A stretch of DNA of 64,000 nt from JASSUD01 sp031963415 (GTDB lineage: Bacteria; Pseudomonadota; Gammaproteobacteria; Burkholderiales; Burkholderiaceae). Numbering within the stretch: the first letter of the stretch is position 1; the number at the start of each line of letters is the position of its first letter. Positions 36,596-45,455 of this stretch are shown here, piece after piece. A program made the position numbers and the translations under genes. The DNA lies in assembly GCA_031963415.1 (NCBI GenBank), contig JASSUI010000001.1, forward strand, positions 992,001-1,056,000. The letters are read 5' to 3'. A model generated the notes under the pieces. It had not been told where the DNA came from, did no database searches, and worked only from the letters and a program-made list of their open reading frames with translations.

Positions 36596-39500
36596 TGAGT
36601 GTGCGTTCAAGTTGCATCATAAAAATTCTCAATGCCTGCGCTGCTGCTTCTAGTTCATCTGATGGTGCAGCTATCGTATGAGCTGCTTTGCCTTTTAACT
36701 CTGTCCAGTATGCGTAGAGGCGTTCGAATTGCGCCATTTGCGGATAGCTCAACCAATAGCATTGAGCAGAGATATGCGCTGGACAGTTTTCATACACGAC
36801 TCGTTCTACGAAAAGTTTGAACTCTTCACGTTGAAAGCGAACAGGCCAGTTTGGCAGCAAGATGCTGATACGATTCGCGTAAAAATCATCAGTAAAGCGC
36901 TGACTTGCATCCTTTTCTTGTGAACTGTCAGTCGAGCTAGTGGGACGCAATAGCAAATGCTCTAACACATACAATCCCTCATCTTGATAAAGACGACGAA
37001 CATCATGAGTTAAATGGTGCAAGTACTTAATCAAACCGTCGCGCGCTTGTTCAGCCGCTTCCCAGCTATAGGTTCGATGCACTTCTAAAGATTGCTCCTC
37101 GCCTGGCCAGGTAAAGTTTAACGAGACAGTTCCTTCTACGGCGCCCGGGACAATTTGATAATTACGTCTATCTAGGCCATGCTCGAACATATTCGAGATC
37201 ACGGCCGGATTGGTAGAGGTAAAAACAAAGAATTGTCGACGATTGAGTATGCCAAGCAGCTCGTCATCGTCTGCTGCTTGTGACCGAGGATGCGCTGGCT
37301 TACCGTTAGTGGCACGATAATGAAACGGCGGATCGTCATTGGTCAACGCTCGTTTCGACGTTAAATAAGAGGTGCCATTGAAATGGCCGTGCAAACCAAG
37401 CAATAACCATAAACGTTTTTCCAAACCGGTTGGCTCTGGCAGAAGTGACTTCTGCCACGCCGTGTAATCCGTCCCCTTTGCGCGTCCGCTACCTAATTCA
37501 ATAATTTGACATAAAAAAATGGTCTTCCAGCGGATTAGCTCGCGGTCAAATTCTTCAGGATTATTTTGCACACGTGGATCGAGATGACGCAGCAAATGGT
37601 TATCAAAACGTTCACCAAAGCGAGCGAGCAGATGATCGAGAAAACGATTACGACGTTCTAAAAAAGGGTCAAATTGCTTAACTGTTAACGCTAATTTTTG
37701 CTGGTAATAAGTTAGCTGCTGCAAATCTCGATTTAATGCAACAGGGAGACATTGTATAAATTGCTTTTGTAACAACAAGTTAAAGCGCAGACGTTTAAGC
37801 CAGTCGACTAACGTAGCAATTCCCTGTTCAGCACTGGCTACTGACTCAAAGCGTACTGCACCATAGGCAATAGTTTTGTGTTCCGCATTAACTAAAACTA
37901 CGCGATACCACGCTTTGTCTATCGCATGGATTTGATAATTCTCTGGGAGGACACCATATTCCAACATGTCTTCCACCCTCTTATTACGACTGTCGAGACT
38001 CGGCAAGTCCCGACTATCTAACACGATGCGCGCCGCCTCATCGAGCAGACGAACCGCAAATCTGCCAAATCTCGAGAGCTTGATATAGTTATCTAATGCA
38101 GACGGCTTAGCACTGAGTTTGGCAAGAAAATCAGCCAGGCGTTGTGCATCCTGTTTGGCATGTTCAGCTAAGGCAAAACGCTCTTGACCATATGCAATAG
38201 GTTGATGCGAAGCGTTGTGTAACACCAGCCTATATTCCATCGGTCCACACGATTCAGCGCGGTAAAAATCCGCGATTTGGCCATACTTGCTAATCTCTCG
38301 TTTACGCGCAAGCGCCCGCTCTTTATCTGGCAAATCAGCACTATTAAGCTGAATCTCCTCAAGCTCGTCTATGACGTAAACACTATATTTCGAAGATTTT
38401 TCCGCTTCGGCCTCAGGGTAGCGAAATATTTCTAGAATATTCGGCGCATCCCGCTCACGTGCGGGGATATCTACAAGCGGCTGAGAAAAATAACTTTGTT
38501 CAAGCTTCTCATCTAGTGAAAATAAACGCCGCGCTTGCGCCAGTTGCGCTAAGTAGTTGGCGAGCAATTGCTCAAAAAATAAAAGATAAGCCTTAAGCTG
38601 CCGCGCTAATGCTTGACGCTTGGTGCGATGCATTTGCTTAATATGGATCTGATTGACATTTTTTATACTCTCTAACGCTGGAGAGTAATGAACAATGCCG
38701 TAGCGGCTAATACCATAAGTTAGCGGGAACTGGTGTTGGATTGAAAAATAAGAAGAAACGTCTAGATATTTTCCAACCGGCACTTTGCCGTATTCCATAT
38801 TCTGTAGGCTACGTTTGGCATAGGTCTCATGGTTACCTATTTCACCCAAACGTTTCTCAATCGAGCGATACACCAATTCCGTTTTCAACGGCTGACTCAC
38901 TCCGCCTACTCGCTCAACATTTATCCCATAAGCTTTCTCAGGCGGTGTAAAAATGGAAGGTTCCAAATCAGGCACGCTATCGCATGGCAGCGTGATTGTC
39001 GTCTGCTGTCCTGGCAAGCACATATTATGTACCCCTTCTACGCCAGGCACTTTTAAGATGACTTCGACTAATCCTTGCAAAGTAATGGTTTGTTTGTAAG
39101 GACTTAGCTGCTTATTATCGAGTACACCTAAGTTCAGTCGAGGCCCAACAAAAATTTCATCGGGAGACGTGCCTACATGTAATAGCTCATCGACCATGTG
39201 GACTTTGGGAAAAGGACTGAGATAATTTTGTAGTGCAAATAAAACGTCGGCCAGCACTTCGACAGGATCCGCTCTGGAGCCAATCTCAATGGTGCCACGC
39301 AAAGCAATGGGATAAGGTTTGAGTAACACGACGCGCTCAATATCTTCAGCCACATTGCGATTCGAGCACATCACTTCTTTAATGCACGCTTTGACTTTTG
39401 TTGGGTCGCTGCGCGCATACGCTTCAACTAGGATTTCATAGCGTCCCGCCGCCCCCTTACAAGGACGCAGCCAGGCATTTTTAAGGCCTGGTACACAATC

Positions 39501-39830
39501 ATATAAAAGCTTGCGATAGTCATCTGCGCTTAGCGCCTGACAACTCAGTGCTTTATCACCTGTATAGAGCGTGTCTTCAGAGGAGGCATCCGATTGTCCT
39601 GGACAAGGTGTAAGTAAGTCACAGATTTTTTGACCTGTGCGCGCACTTAGATCAGTAATTGCATAACAAAGCTGCTCTAATAGGGTCAGACCAGGATCGT
39701 GTTCGTTATAGTCAGTCCAGTTGTCTTCAGACATCTGCTGACAATACTCAATCCCCTGTGCTAAGAGCTTGGCAAAATTCTGACCAAGGCTGGCAGGCTC
39801 AGTCCTTGAGATTGTCGCTGGCTTTTTCAT
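36585..39830 (-). CDS. eCIS large baseplate protein (Afp12-like)
   Basis: A 1081-residue protein whose N-terminus (QNFAKLLAQGIEYCQQMSEDNWTDYNEHDPGLTLLEQLCYAITDLSARTG) matches the second large baseplate protein of eCIS, with the DYNEHDPG motif shared with gp6-like proteins. Repeated segments resembling EYGVLPENYQIHAIDKAWYRVVL and YGQERFALAEHAKQDAQRLADFL occur in the middle, and a C-terminal HLTHDVRRLYQDEGLYVLEHLLLRP block. It probably forms the baseplate wedge together with the J-type protein at 40671-44573. Confidence 0.82.
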   Translation of the reverse strand: MKKPATISRTEPASLGQNFAKLLAQGIEYCQQMSEDNWTDYNEHDPGLTLLEQLCYAITDLSARTGQKICDLLTPCPGQSDASSEDTLYTGDKALSCQALSADDYRKLLYDCVPGLKNAWLRPCKGAAGRYEILVEAYARSDPTKVKACIKEVMCSNRNVAEDIERVVLLKPYPIALRGTIEIGSRADPVEVLADVLFALQNYLSPFPKVHMVDELLHVGTSPDEIFVGPRLNLGVLDNKQLSPYKQTITLQGLVEVILKVPGVEGVHNMCLPGQQTTITLPCDSVPDLEPSIFTPPEKAYGINVERVGGVSQPLKTELVYRSIEKRLGEIGNHETYAKRSLQNMEYGKVPVGKYLDVSSYFSIQHQFPLTYGISRYGIVHYSPALESIKNVNQIHIKQMHRTKRQALARQLKAYLLFFEQLLANYLAQLAQARRLFSLDEKLEQSYFSQPLVDIPARERDAPNILEIFRYPEAEAEKSSKYSVYVIDELEEIQLNSADLPDKERALARKREISKYGQIADFYRAESCGPMEYRLVLHNASHQPIAYGQERFALAEHAKQDAQRLADFLAKLSAKPSALDNYIKLSRFGRFAVRLLDEAARIVLDSRDLPSLDSRNKRVEDMLEYGVLPENYQIHAIDKAWYRVVLVNAEHKTIAYGAVRFESVASAEQGIATLVDWLKRLRFNLLLQKQFIQCLPVALNRDLQQLTYYQQKLALTVKQFDPFLERRNRFLDHLLARFGERFDNHLLRHLDPRVQNNPEEFDRELIRWKTIFLCQIIELGSGRAKGTDYTAWQKSLLPEPTGLEKRLWLLLGLHGHFNGTSYLTSKRALTNDDPPFHYRATNGKPAHPRSQAADDDELLGILNRRQFFVFTSTNPAVISNMFEHGLDRRNYQIVPGAVEGTVSLNFTWPGEEQSLEVHRTYSWEAAEQARDGLIKYLHHLTHDVRRLYQDEGLYVLEHLLLRPTSSTDSSQEKDASQRFTDDFYANRISILLPNWPVRFQREEFKLFVERVVYENCPAHISAQCYWLSYPQMAQFERLYAYWTELKGKAAHTIAAPSDELEAAAQALRIFMMQLERTLNAC

Positions 39831-39876
39831 CGTGCAGTTTTAGAGAAAGATTGCATTGGATAGCACGAGAGACCTC

Positions 39877-40644
39877 TCACCATAAGCGAGTGATGTGATA
39901 GCGAATGAGCGCTTTCTGCCCCGCCTCATCGACACCATAATTGCAGCCTGTTTTGATACATAGATCGTAACCCGTGGGACGACGCCACCAGCTTGAGCGA
40001 TTCTTGCGCCATTTAAGTCGAAGGTCGCAACGCCATGACCAGCCTTTACAAATGCGTGTCTGCGAGATAGCTTGCTGCGAACCATTAAAACTGGTGAGCA
40101 CGATCGCATGCAGCATCGCTTGCCGACGTGAAGTGCGCGTAGTACAGGCATGCGCAACAATCTCAAAGGCATAACAGCCATTTAGATTAGGCAAGATCGG
40201 ATGCCATTTGCCATCCGCCTCCACTTGCGACGTGGTTAAATCATCGGCAGCATTTAGCGCTGTCGCCCCTGACGCAGCAGGATCATATCCACCTATACGC
40301 GCGGCCGAACGCTGCCAACCTTCGACAACTAGCGGGGTAGGCCGCTCGTTACTCGCTGGCAGTACCCACTGTTGTTGTTCAGCACGTAAGACCGCCAATA
40401 CTGCGTCTTCTTTACACACCAGTAAATTGTTTTGTTCATCAAGCCGCACCTGGAACGGTGTTGAGCCATTTGCAGCGCAAGATGAACTGACGCGACTCGC
40501 TTTATTTTGCCCCGAGTCTTTAAAAACATCGCTGCGCAACTCATCGTGATGCACGAGCGAATCGATCAAGGCAGCGAAATGGGCGCCCGTAGGCATGTTG
40601 CCATTACTGAAATCTTCCTTAAGCTGTGCGCGTGTTTTGATCAT
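39877..40644 (-). CDS. Unknown eCIS-cluster protein (possible fibre or baseplate accessory)
   Basis: 255 residues, not recognised firmly. The N-terminus KTRAQLKEDFSNGNMPTGAHFAALIDSLVHHDE resembles short proteins found at this position in eCIS clusters, and similar openings occur in tail-fibre-like proteins (this is from memory). Residues 120-200 look like a beta-rich domain (GCYAFEIVAHACTTRTSRRQAMLHAIVLTSFNG) with paired cysteines. It stands between the two big baseplate genes, the slot where fibres often lie. No clear Afp13-type fibre exists elsewhere in the cluster, so this may be the receptor-facing component. Confidence 0.5.
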   Translation of the reverse strand: MIKTRAQLKEDFSNGNMPTGAHFAALIDSLVHHDELRSDVFKDSGQNKASRVSSSCAANGSTPFQVRLDEQNNLLVCKEDAVLAVLRAEQQQWVLPASNERPTPLVVEGWQRSAARIGGYDPAASGATALNAADDLTTSQVEADGKWHPILPNLNGCYAFEIVAHACTTRTSRRQAMLHAIVLTSFNGSQQAISQTRICKGWSWRCDLRLKWRKNRSSWWRRPTGYDLCIKTGCNYGVDEAGQKALIRYHITRLW

Positions 40645-40670
40645 TTTTAAAAACCTTTTATATGCGTGTG

Positions 40671-43600
40671 CTAATTCTTTAGCTCGTGGCTTGAGGCAGG
40701 CAGATAAGGCGCTACCTTATCTATATCAATGGCTAGAAGAAATTTCTTTTGCGACGATGCTTGTTGCACTGATTTCGGTGACGGCTTGCATTGAGTATGT
40801 GCTGCACTGGAAACGATCAAATCGCTTCCAATCACTAAATTGCCAATCCCATGCTTGACAGGATGGGTGAATGAATCTACATCAAGCGTATATATCTCAA
40901 CAAAATCATGTTGCGGCACCGGCGTCAATACAGACCAGGCAGCCGTTGGATAAGCGATATCTAACCGCTCTAACCATTTCTCCTGCCAAAAGGTTTGACT
41001 GGAATGTACGTTTTCCACCTGATACAAATGCAACATTGCAATATCAACTAAGCGCTCGACATACGGAAGTTGTTCGATAAAGCTCGCAATGTTTTCCACT
41101 TTCAACCCACCATAGCCTATAGGCAGTGCTTCTGTGCCAGCTTGCCAGGGCGCCAAAAATTGGTTTAACGCTTGGTTTAAGCGCATCACATCATGCAAAG
41201 CTTCTTGACTAACGTCGAACTTAACCTTGGCAAATACTTTTAACCTTTCATAAATTGGATTACGTACTTGTATTTCTTGCACAAAGGACGAAGTGCGTGG
41301 ATGCAAATAATCGGCGATTTCCCATAGCGTAGATTGCGGCACGCGCAACGTAGCAGGTGAGACGCCGTTCTTGCTGGCAGGCACAACAATGAGCGTGATA
41401 TGACCGGGTTTAAGTGGAGTGTGTCCGCTATAACCGCGACTGTTATTAGGGCCAATACATTTGACCTGTTCAATGTCGGGAAAAGCGTCTAGTACGAGTC
41501 GCTCATAATCGCTAGGTTGAATGGCACGCGCTTTATGTTTGAGCCGTTCGCTCACCCGTGCTTCAAATTGCGCAGCAGACTCAGCTACCCTCCCGCCAGT
41601 CGTCGCAAAAGGCTGAATAATGGTTTTAATCTCAGCGACTTTTTCTACTAAGGATTGAATGGACAACGCAGGTAAATTGCCCTCAGTCATCTCCGCATCG
41701 TTGACACGCTTAGCGGTGACTGCCTGCGTATAAATTTTTACGGTGTTCCCAACATATTCAATATTCTCGGTCACTAATGCGCTGAGCCAAAAAAGGCCAC
41801 TTGGCATTAACGTGTTATCTGTGTTGAGGTCAATGGGGAGCTGAAGGGTCAAGATGCCAGAGTGGGTAAGAGACTCTGTGGTATCCCCTATGATGCGCTG
41901 CGGCGGCAAAGTCTTCCAAACGTTCTGGGCTAAATACCGCCATACCACAACTGGTTTGGGGCAAGTGCGCTCATGCTTACTCGCATACTTCTCATCAGGT
42001 GAACGCTCTTGCGTCTGAAACAATAAAGTGAGTGTTTCAGGAAGGTTTAGCCCTGTTAAACCGATATATAACTGCCCTTGTTCAGCATGAAGGACTGGCT
42101 CAGGGGTCATACCAGGCACTTCTTCGACGTAGCCAAACGGAGCAATATGGTAGAAGCGGCTATACATTTGTGCAGCATCAGTTTGACCCGCATAGTCAGC
42201 GCTTAAATCGATCAACTCACACGCCTCATAATCGATAGCCAATGACTTAACCATTGGCACCCAAGGAGGATTGGGCAGCGACACAGCGTTAGCTTTTTTT
42301 AATTTGCTGTGCTGCTGTGAATTAGTCAGGATAGCAGCGGTTAACTCTGCCGGATAAAGCGCGTGTCCAAACGCTTGCTGCGGCTCAACTAATTCAAGCC
42401 TTAAGCTGCCTGGCAATATGTCTCGATTAGAATCTGTTGGGCTACCCAAGGAGAGCGAATGGTTCAATAAACTGGCGGGTAAGCGCTGAGAAAAATTTAA
42501 CTTAAAGCGCACAATCGACTTAGCAGCGCTCTGCGCTGTGCCATACATCGAGGAGCGCGCAGCACTTGGCGGATTAAAGAGAGAAAAGTAAGGGCTCTGC
42601 CCATCTTCGCAATTAATCATTTCCCATGCTTGCTGCGAATAGCGGCTCATGCGTGCTTTAAATAGCGCATTGTTAAACGGTGTTTTATAACCTTGGTAGT
42701 AAGCCGCTAAGTCATTGCCTTCTGGCAAATTCATCCATTGCAAATGGAGCGTTGCATTTTGCAAATTCTTTTTACTCAACTCACGATCAGCTAACTGCAA
42801 ATAACTGCCAATGGTTGGCACGATGCCAAACGGTGGAAAAGGTTTATTCGCGGCAACAGGGCCTAAGTGGTTTCCTATCTCTATGTTTTTGAGTCCCTGC
42901 ACGGATACAGCCAGCAATATGTGTTGCGCCGCCAACTCCTTAAAGAAAGAATAGGCACACACCCGCGAGTGTGGATTCATTAATACTTTAAGCATGGGTA
43001 GTGGCGCAGCATTCTCCTTTATAGGCGCTAATGCAAGATTTTCTACCACTGCAGGCTCAAGCGGTGTCAGCTGAATACGCAACGTCAAACCAGGTTCTGC
43101 TTGAAGGTTGCCAGTAAATTGAATTTGAGTCGTCTCGAACCAGCCGCTTTCCCCACTGAGGTAAATGCGGCAGGAGTCAGTTAATAACGCAAGATCATTT
43201 TCTATGACCACCCCTAACGCCGTCTTTATATAAGACTGATAAGACTTTAGCCATTGTTGTAAACGCAGATAAGTTGCGTCATTGGCACGAAATGTCAGCG
43301 TGACGGTACGCTGCCCTTCTTTTAGCAAGAGCAACGGCGACGCAATCAGAAAACCTAACTCGGCATGCGGTGGAGACTGAGTCACCTGAGCTTGTAGATC
43401 GCTGTCATCTCCCCCGAAAGTCGGCCATCCCTGCTCAGGATGCTTGAGTGGCGTACCTAAGCCATCTTCAGAATCAGCGTTGGGATAAGCAAATACCTTA
43501 GTGATCAGTTTTGTAGGAGTTAGCGCAGAATCCGTCTGCTCATCGCTATAAACAATGCGCACCGTTTTCAATGCAGCAATGCTTGCCTGGTTAATCAGCA

Positions 43601-44573
43601 AATCTTTATCAGTAGCAAATAGCCGTTCTTCACCATTGGCATTTTTACCGGCGCGTAATTGCGTTCCTGCTTTCAATAAATGGCGCTTAGCATGTGGCGC
43701 TAGTGTGAAGGAAAGATGAGCAACATCCGATTGGCTGATGCGCCGACTCAATCGCAAAATATTGTAGAAATAATATTCGAGGTGGCGGCGCGTGTAGGTG
43801 TTAAGTTCTTCTTGCGCGTTGCTAAATAGGCGCACAAAGGCAATCAACAGTGCAGTGTGAGGGGCATGATTAGGGTGGTGAGAAAGCGAATCACGCAAAT
43901 AAATGCGAGCTAAGCGACGCAGATTTCTCAGCGCACGCTCAAACGCATTGCGTATCGACAGTAGATTCTCGGACCATACTTTTTTGGCTGTCTTCGTGGT
44001 CTGCCACAGCGTGTCAAATGTAACCCCCTGCTGTACAACCAGATTCTCCCAATGCTTATTCCAAACGGGTTGCTCGACAATTTGCTGATAATAGCGCTTC
44101 AGATCTCGTTGAATCATTGCCTCAAGCGTGAGCTTGAGTGCATTGTCGGCTTGCTCTCGATCGGCAATGCGCTTGGCTCTCTGGTACCACTCATTAATCT
44201 TCGTAGCAGCCTGGAAAATTTGCTTGAGGATCAGTTGGGTGTTGCCTTCGTTATGATCTTCTGTATCGCTTCCTTCATGTTCTACCTGATCGATATGCAA
44301 TAGCTCACTGAATGCGTCCTTAGGTACATTGGCCACACAAATCTGTGCCAATAAAAAACTAATATCAAACTCTAGAAATGGCTGCCAATCACCTGTCACT
44401 ACGCCGGAAGTATCATAAAAATTTAATAGCTTCGCGTACTCTGCCATAAACGCTAGCAGGCTTGGTAAGTCGCGCTCATCCACCTGTGCATAATCAGGAT
44501 GCAATGCCTGGTCGTAGCGCGCACGCTGTGAGGTACCCCAGCCAAATCCCCTATGCCCGCTCTTATTTACCAT
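40671..44573 (-). CDS. eCIS J-type baseplate protein (Afp11-like)
   Basis: A 1300-residue baseplate component. The C-terminal part has the baseplate-J pattern: ESAAQFEARVSERLKHKARAIQPSDYERLVLDAFPDIEQVKCIG, followed by GHITLIVVPASKNG and a PRTSSFVQEIQVRNPIYERLKVFAKVKFD segment. The N-terminal half is alpha-helical, with the roughly 150-residue region common to these large eCIS proteins. It is longer than phage gpJ, as expected for eCIS. It begins 28 bases after the gp25-like gene. Confidence 0.87.
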   Translation of the reverse strand: MVNKSGHRGFGWGTSQRARYDQALHPDYAQVDERDLPSLLAFMAEYAKLLNFYDTSGVVTGDWQPFLEFDISFLLAQICVANVPKDAFSELLHIDQVEHEGSDTEDHNEGNTQLILKQIFQAATKINEWYQRAKRIADREQADNALKLTLEAMIQRDLKRYYQQIVEQPVWNKHWENLVVQQGVTFDTLWQTTKTAKKVWSENLLSIRNAFERALRNLRRLARIYLRDSLSHHPNHAPHTALLIAFVRLFSNAQEELNTYTRRHLEYYFYNILRLSRRISQSDVAHLSFTLAPHAKRHLLKAGTQLRAGKNANGEERLFATDKDLLINQASIAALKTVRIVYSDEQTDSALTPTKLITKVFAYPNADSEDGLGTPLKHPEQGWPTFGGDDSDLQAQVTQSPPHAELGFLIASPLLLLKEGQRTVTLTFRANDATYLRLQQWLKSYQSYIKTALGVVIENDLALLTDSCRIYLSGESGWFETTQIQFTGNLQAEPGLTLRIQLTPLEPAVVENLALAPIKENAAPLPMLKVLMNPHSRVCAYSFFKELAAQHILLAVSVQGLKNIEIGNHLGPVAANKPFPPFGIVPTIGSYLQLADRELSKKNLQNATLHLQWMNLPEGNDLAAYYQGYKTPFNNALFKARMSRYSQQAWEMINCEDGQSPYFSLFNPPSAARSSMYGTAQSAAKSIVRFKLNFSQRLPASLLNHSLSLGSPTDSNRDILPGSLRLELVEPQQAFGHALYPAELTAAILTNSQQHSKLKKANAVSLPNPPWVPMVKSLAIDYEACELIDLSADYAGQTDAAQMYSRFYHIAPFGYVEEVPGMTPEPVLHAEQGQLYIGLTGLNLPETLTLLFQTQERSPDEKYASKHERTCPKPVVVWRYLAQNVWKTLPPQRIIGDTTESLTHSGILTLQLPIDLNTDNTLMPSGLFWLSALVTENIEYVGNTVKIYTQAVTAKRVNDAEMTEGNLPALSIQSLVEKVAEIKTIIQPFATTGGRVAESAAQFEARVSERLKHKARAIQPSDYERLVLDAFPDIEQVKCIGPNNSRGYSGHTPLKPGHITLIVVPASKNGVSPATLRVPQSTLWEIADYLHPRTSSFVQEIQVRNPIYERLKVFAKVKFDVSQEALHDVMRLNQALNQFLAPWQAGTEALPIGYGGLKVENIASFIEQLPYVERLVDIAMLHLYQVENVHSSQTFWQEKWLERLDIAYPTAAWSVLTPVPQHDFVEIYTLDVDSFTHPVKHGIGNLVIGSDLIVSSAAHTQCKPSPKSVQQASSQKKFLLAIDIDKVAPYLPASSHELKN

Positions 44574-44600
44574 CGGTTTACCTTGCTTCGTAGACAGATT

Positions 44601-45029
44601 CTATTCAAGCAGCCGTACATTCGTGCCCTCTTGCTGATAAAAGGGAAACACGATATTGCTACGGGTATTGGTTTTACGAATCGTAAAGTCGATTGAAACG
44701 CGACGCATCCCATCATTCGACTCCATATCATCAATCTCGATTTTCTCAACCGAAATACGCGGCTCTCCAAAGAGAATCGCATCGTCAATGACGCTGCTTA
44801 AATAGGCAGCTGTACTGGTATCCATCACCTCAAACACTTGGCTTTGTAACGCACAACCGTATTCGGGGCGCATTAATCGCTCACCCAACAGCGTTGTTAG
44901 CAAGATATGAAGGCTTTGCATAATGTCCAGCTCTCCGCTAACCATTTCTACGCTCCCCTCGTCTCTATCGAAGGCAGGGGGGAAGCTCCAGCCTCGCCCT
45001 AAAAAGCCTGCGTCTTTAGCTGCTGTCAT
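44601..45029 (-). CDS. eCIS baseplate protein gp25-like (Afp9)
   Basis: Small baseplate component that initiates sheath assembly. From ATG 45029 (AAAGGAAAGG upstream) the product is 142 residues: GFLGRGWSFPPAF, GELDIMQSLHILLTTLLGERLMRPEYGCAL and a following FTIRKTNTRSNIVFPFY region are the gp25/W family landmarks. A longer frame from 45074 overlaps the PAAR gene and is not needed. Confidence 0.92.
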   Translation of the reverse strand: MTAAKDAGFLGRGWSFPPAFDRDEGSVEMVSGELDIMQSLHILLTTLLGERLMRPEYGCALQSQVFEVMDTSTAAYLSSVIDDAILFGEPRISVEKIEIDDMESNDGMRRVSIDFTIRKTNTRSNIVFPFYQQEGTNVRLLE

Positions 45030-45046
45030 TCCCTTTCCTTTGTCAC

Positions 45047-45346
45047 CTATCCACCGATGATGACGGTAAAACATCCGAGCACGATCGAACCGCCATGAGC
45101 CGTTTGGTCACCAACCCGGGCCGCGGGTCGCTTACTGATAAGGACTGTGCTTGAGCCTTTGATAATGGAATCGGGCGGCCCCACGCAAACTGCCATGTCC
45201 CCGACAACAGCGGCAGGCAAGCCTCCTATTAATACATTCGGCACACCTGGCCCAGCAACCGGCCCGCCTACATGCGGCACAGGCGGCAAGCCTGGGGTTA
45301 CCATGGGGCAGGTATGCATATCAGTTAAGCGGGCGGCAGGTGGCAT
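45047..45346 (-). CDS. PAAR spike-tip protein (Afp10)
   Basis: Sharpens the tip of the spike. The 99-residue product from ATG 45346 has the PAAR repeats MPPAARLTDMHTCPMVTP, PHVGGPVAGPGVPNVLIGGLPAAVVGDMAVC and SKRPAARVGDQTAHGG, with His and Cys residues able to bind metal. It lies between the VgrG-like spike and the gp25-like gene, with a repeat fragment directly upstream. A TTG at 45364 is also in frame. Confidence 0.93.
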   Translation of the reverse strand: MPPAARLTDMHTCPMVTPGLPPVPHVGGPVAGPGVPNVLIGGLPAAVVGDMAVCVGPPDSIIKGSSTVLISKRPAARVGDQTAHGGSIVLGCFTVIIGG

Positions 45347-45401
45347 AGCAATATTAATATTCAAAAATGAGTCTCAATATAACTTTCAAAAGAACGATCT
45401 A

Positions 45402-45455
45402 AGAACCTACTCACGATCTTTTTAAAAACCTGTCTACAAATTGTCTAAAAGGTCG
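45402..45455. repeat. Repeat fragment inside the eCIS operon
   Basis: Contains two head-to-tail edges of the MITE-like families: AGAACCTACTCACGATCTTT and then AACCTGTCTACAAATTGTCT, the latter matching family 1 ends at 18928 and 11031. It separates spike and PAAR genes. It shows that the repeats have entered the operon without breaking a gene. Confidence 0.5.

Noticed and set aside
40595..40858. Plus-strand frames within the eCIS baseplate genes
   Set aside because: Shadows of the minus-strand genes with no ribosome site or known domain.
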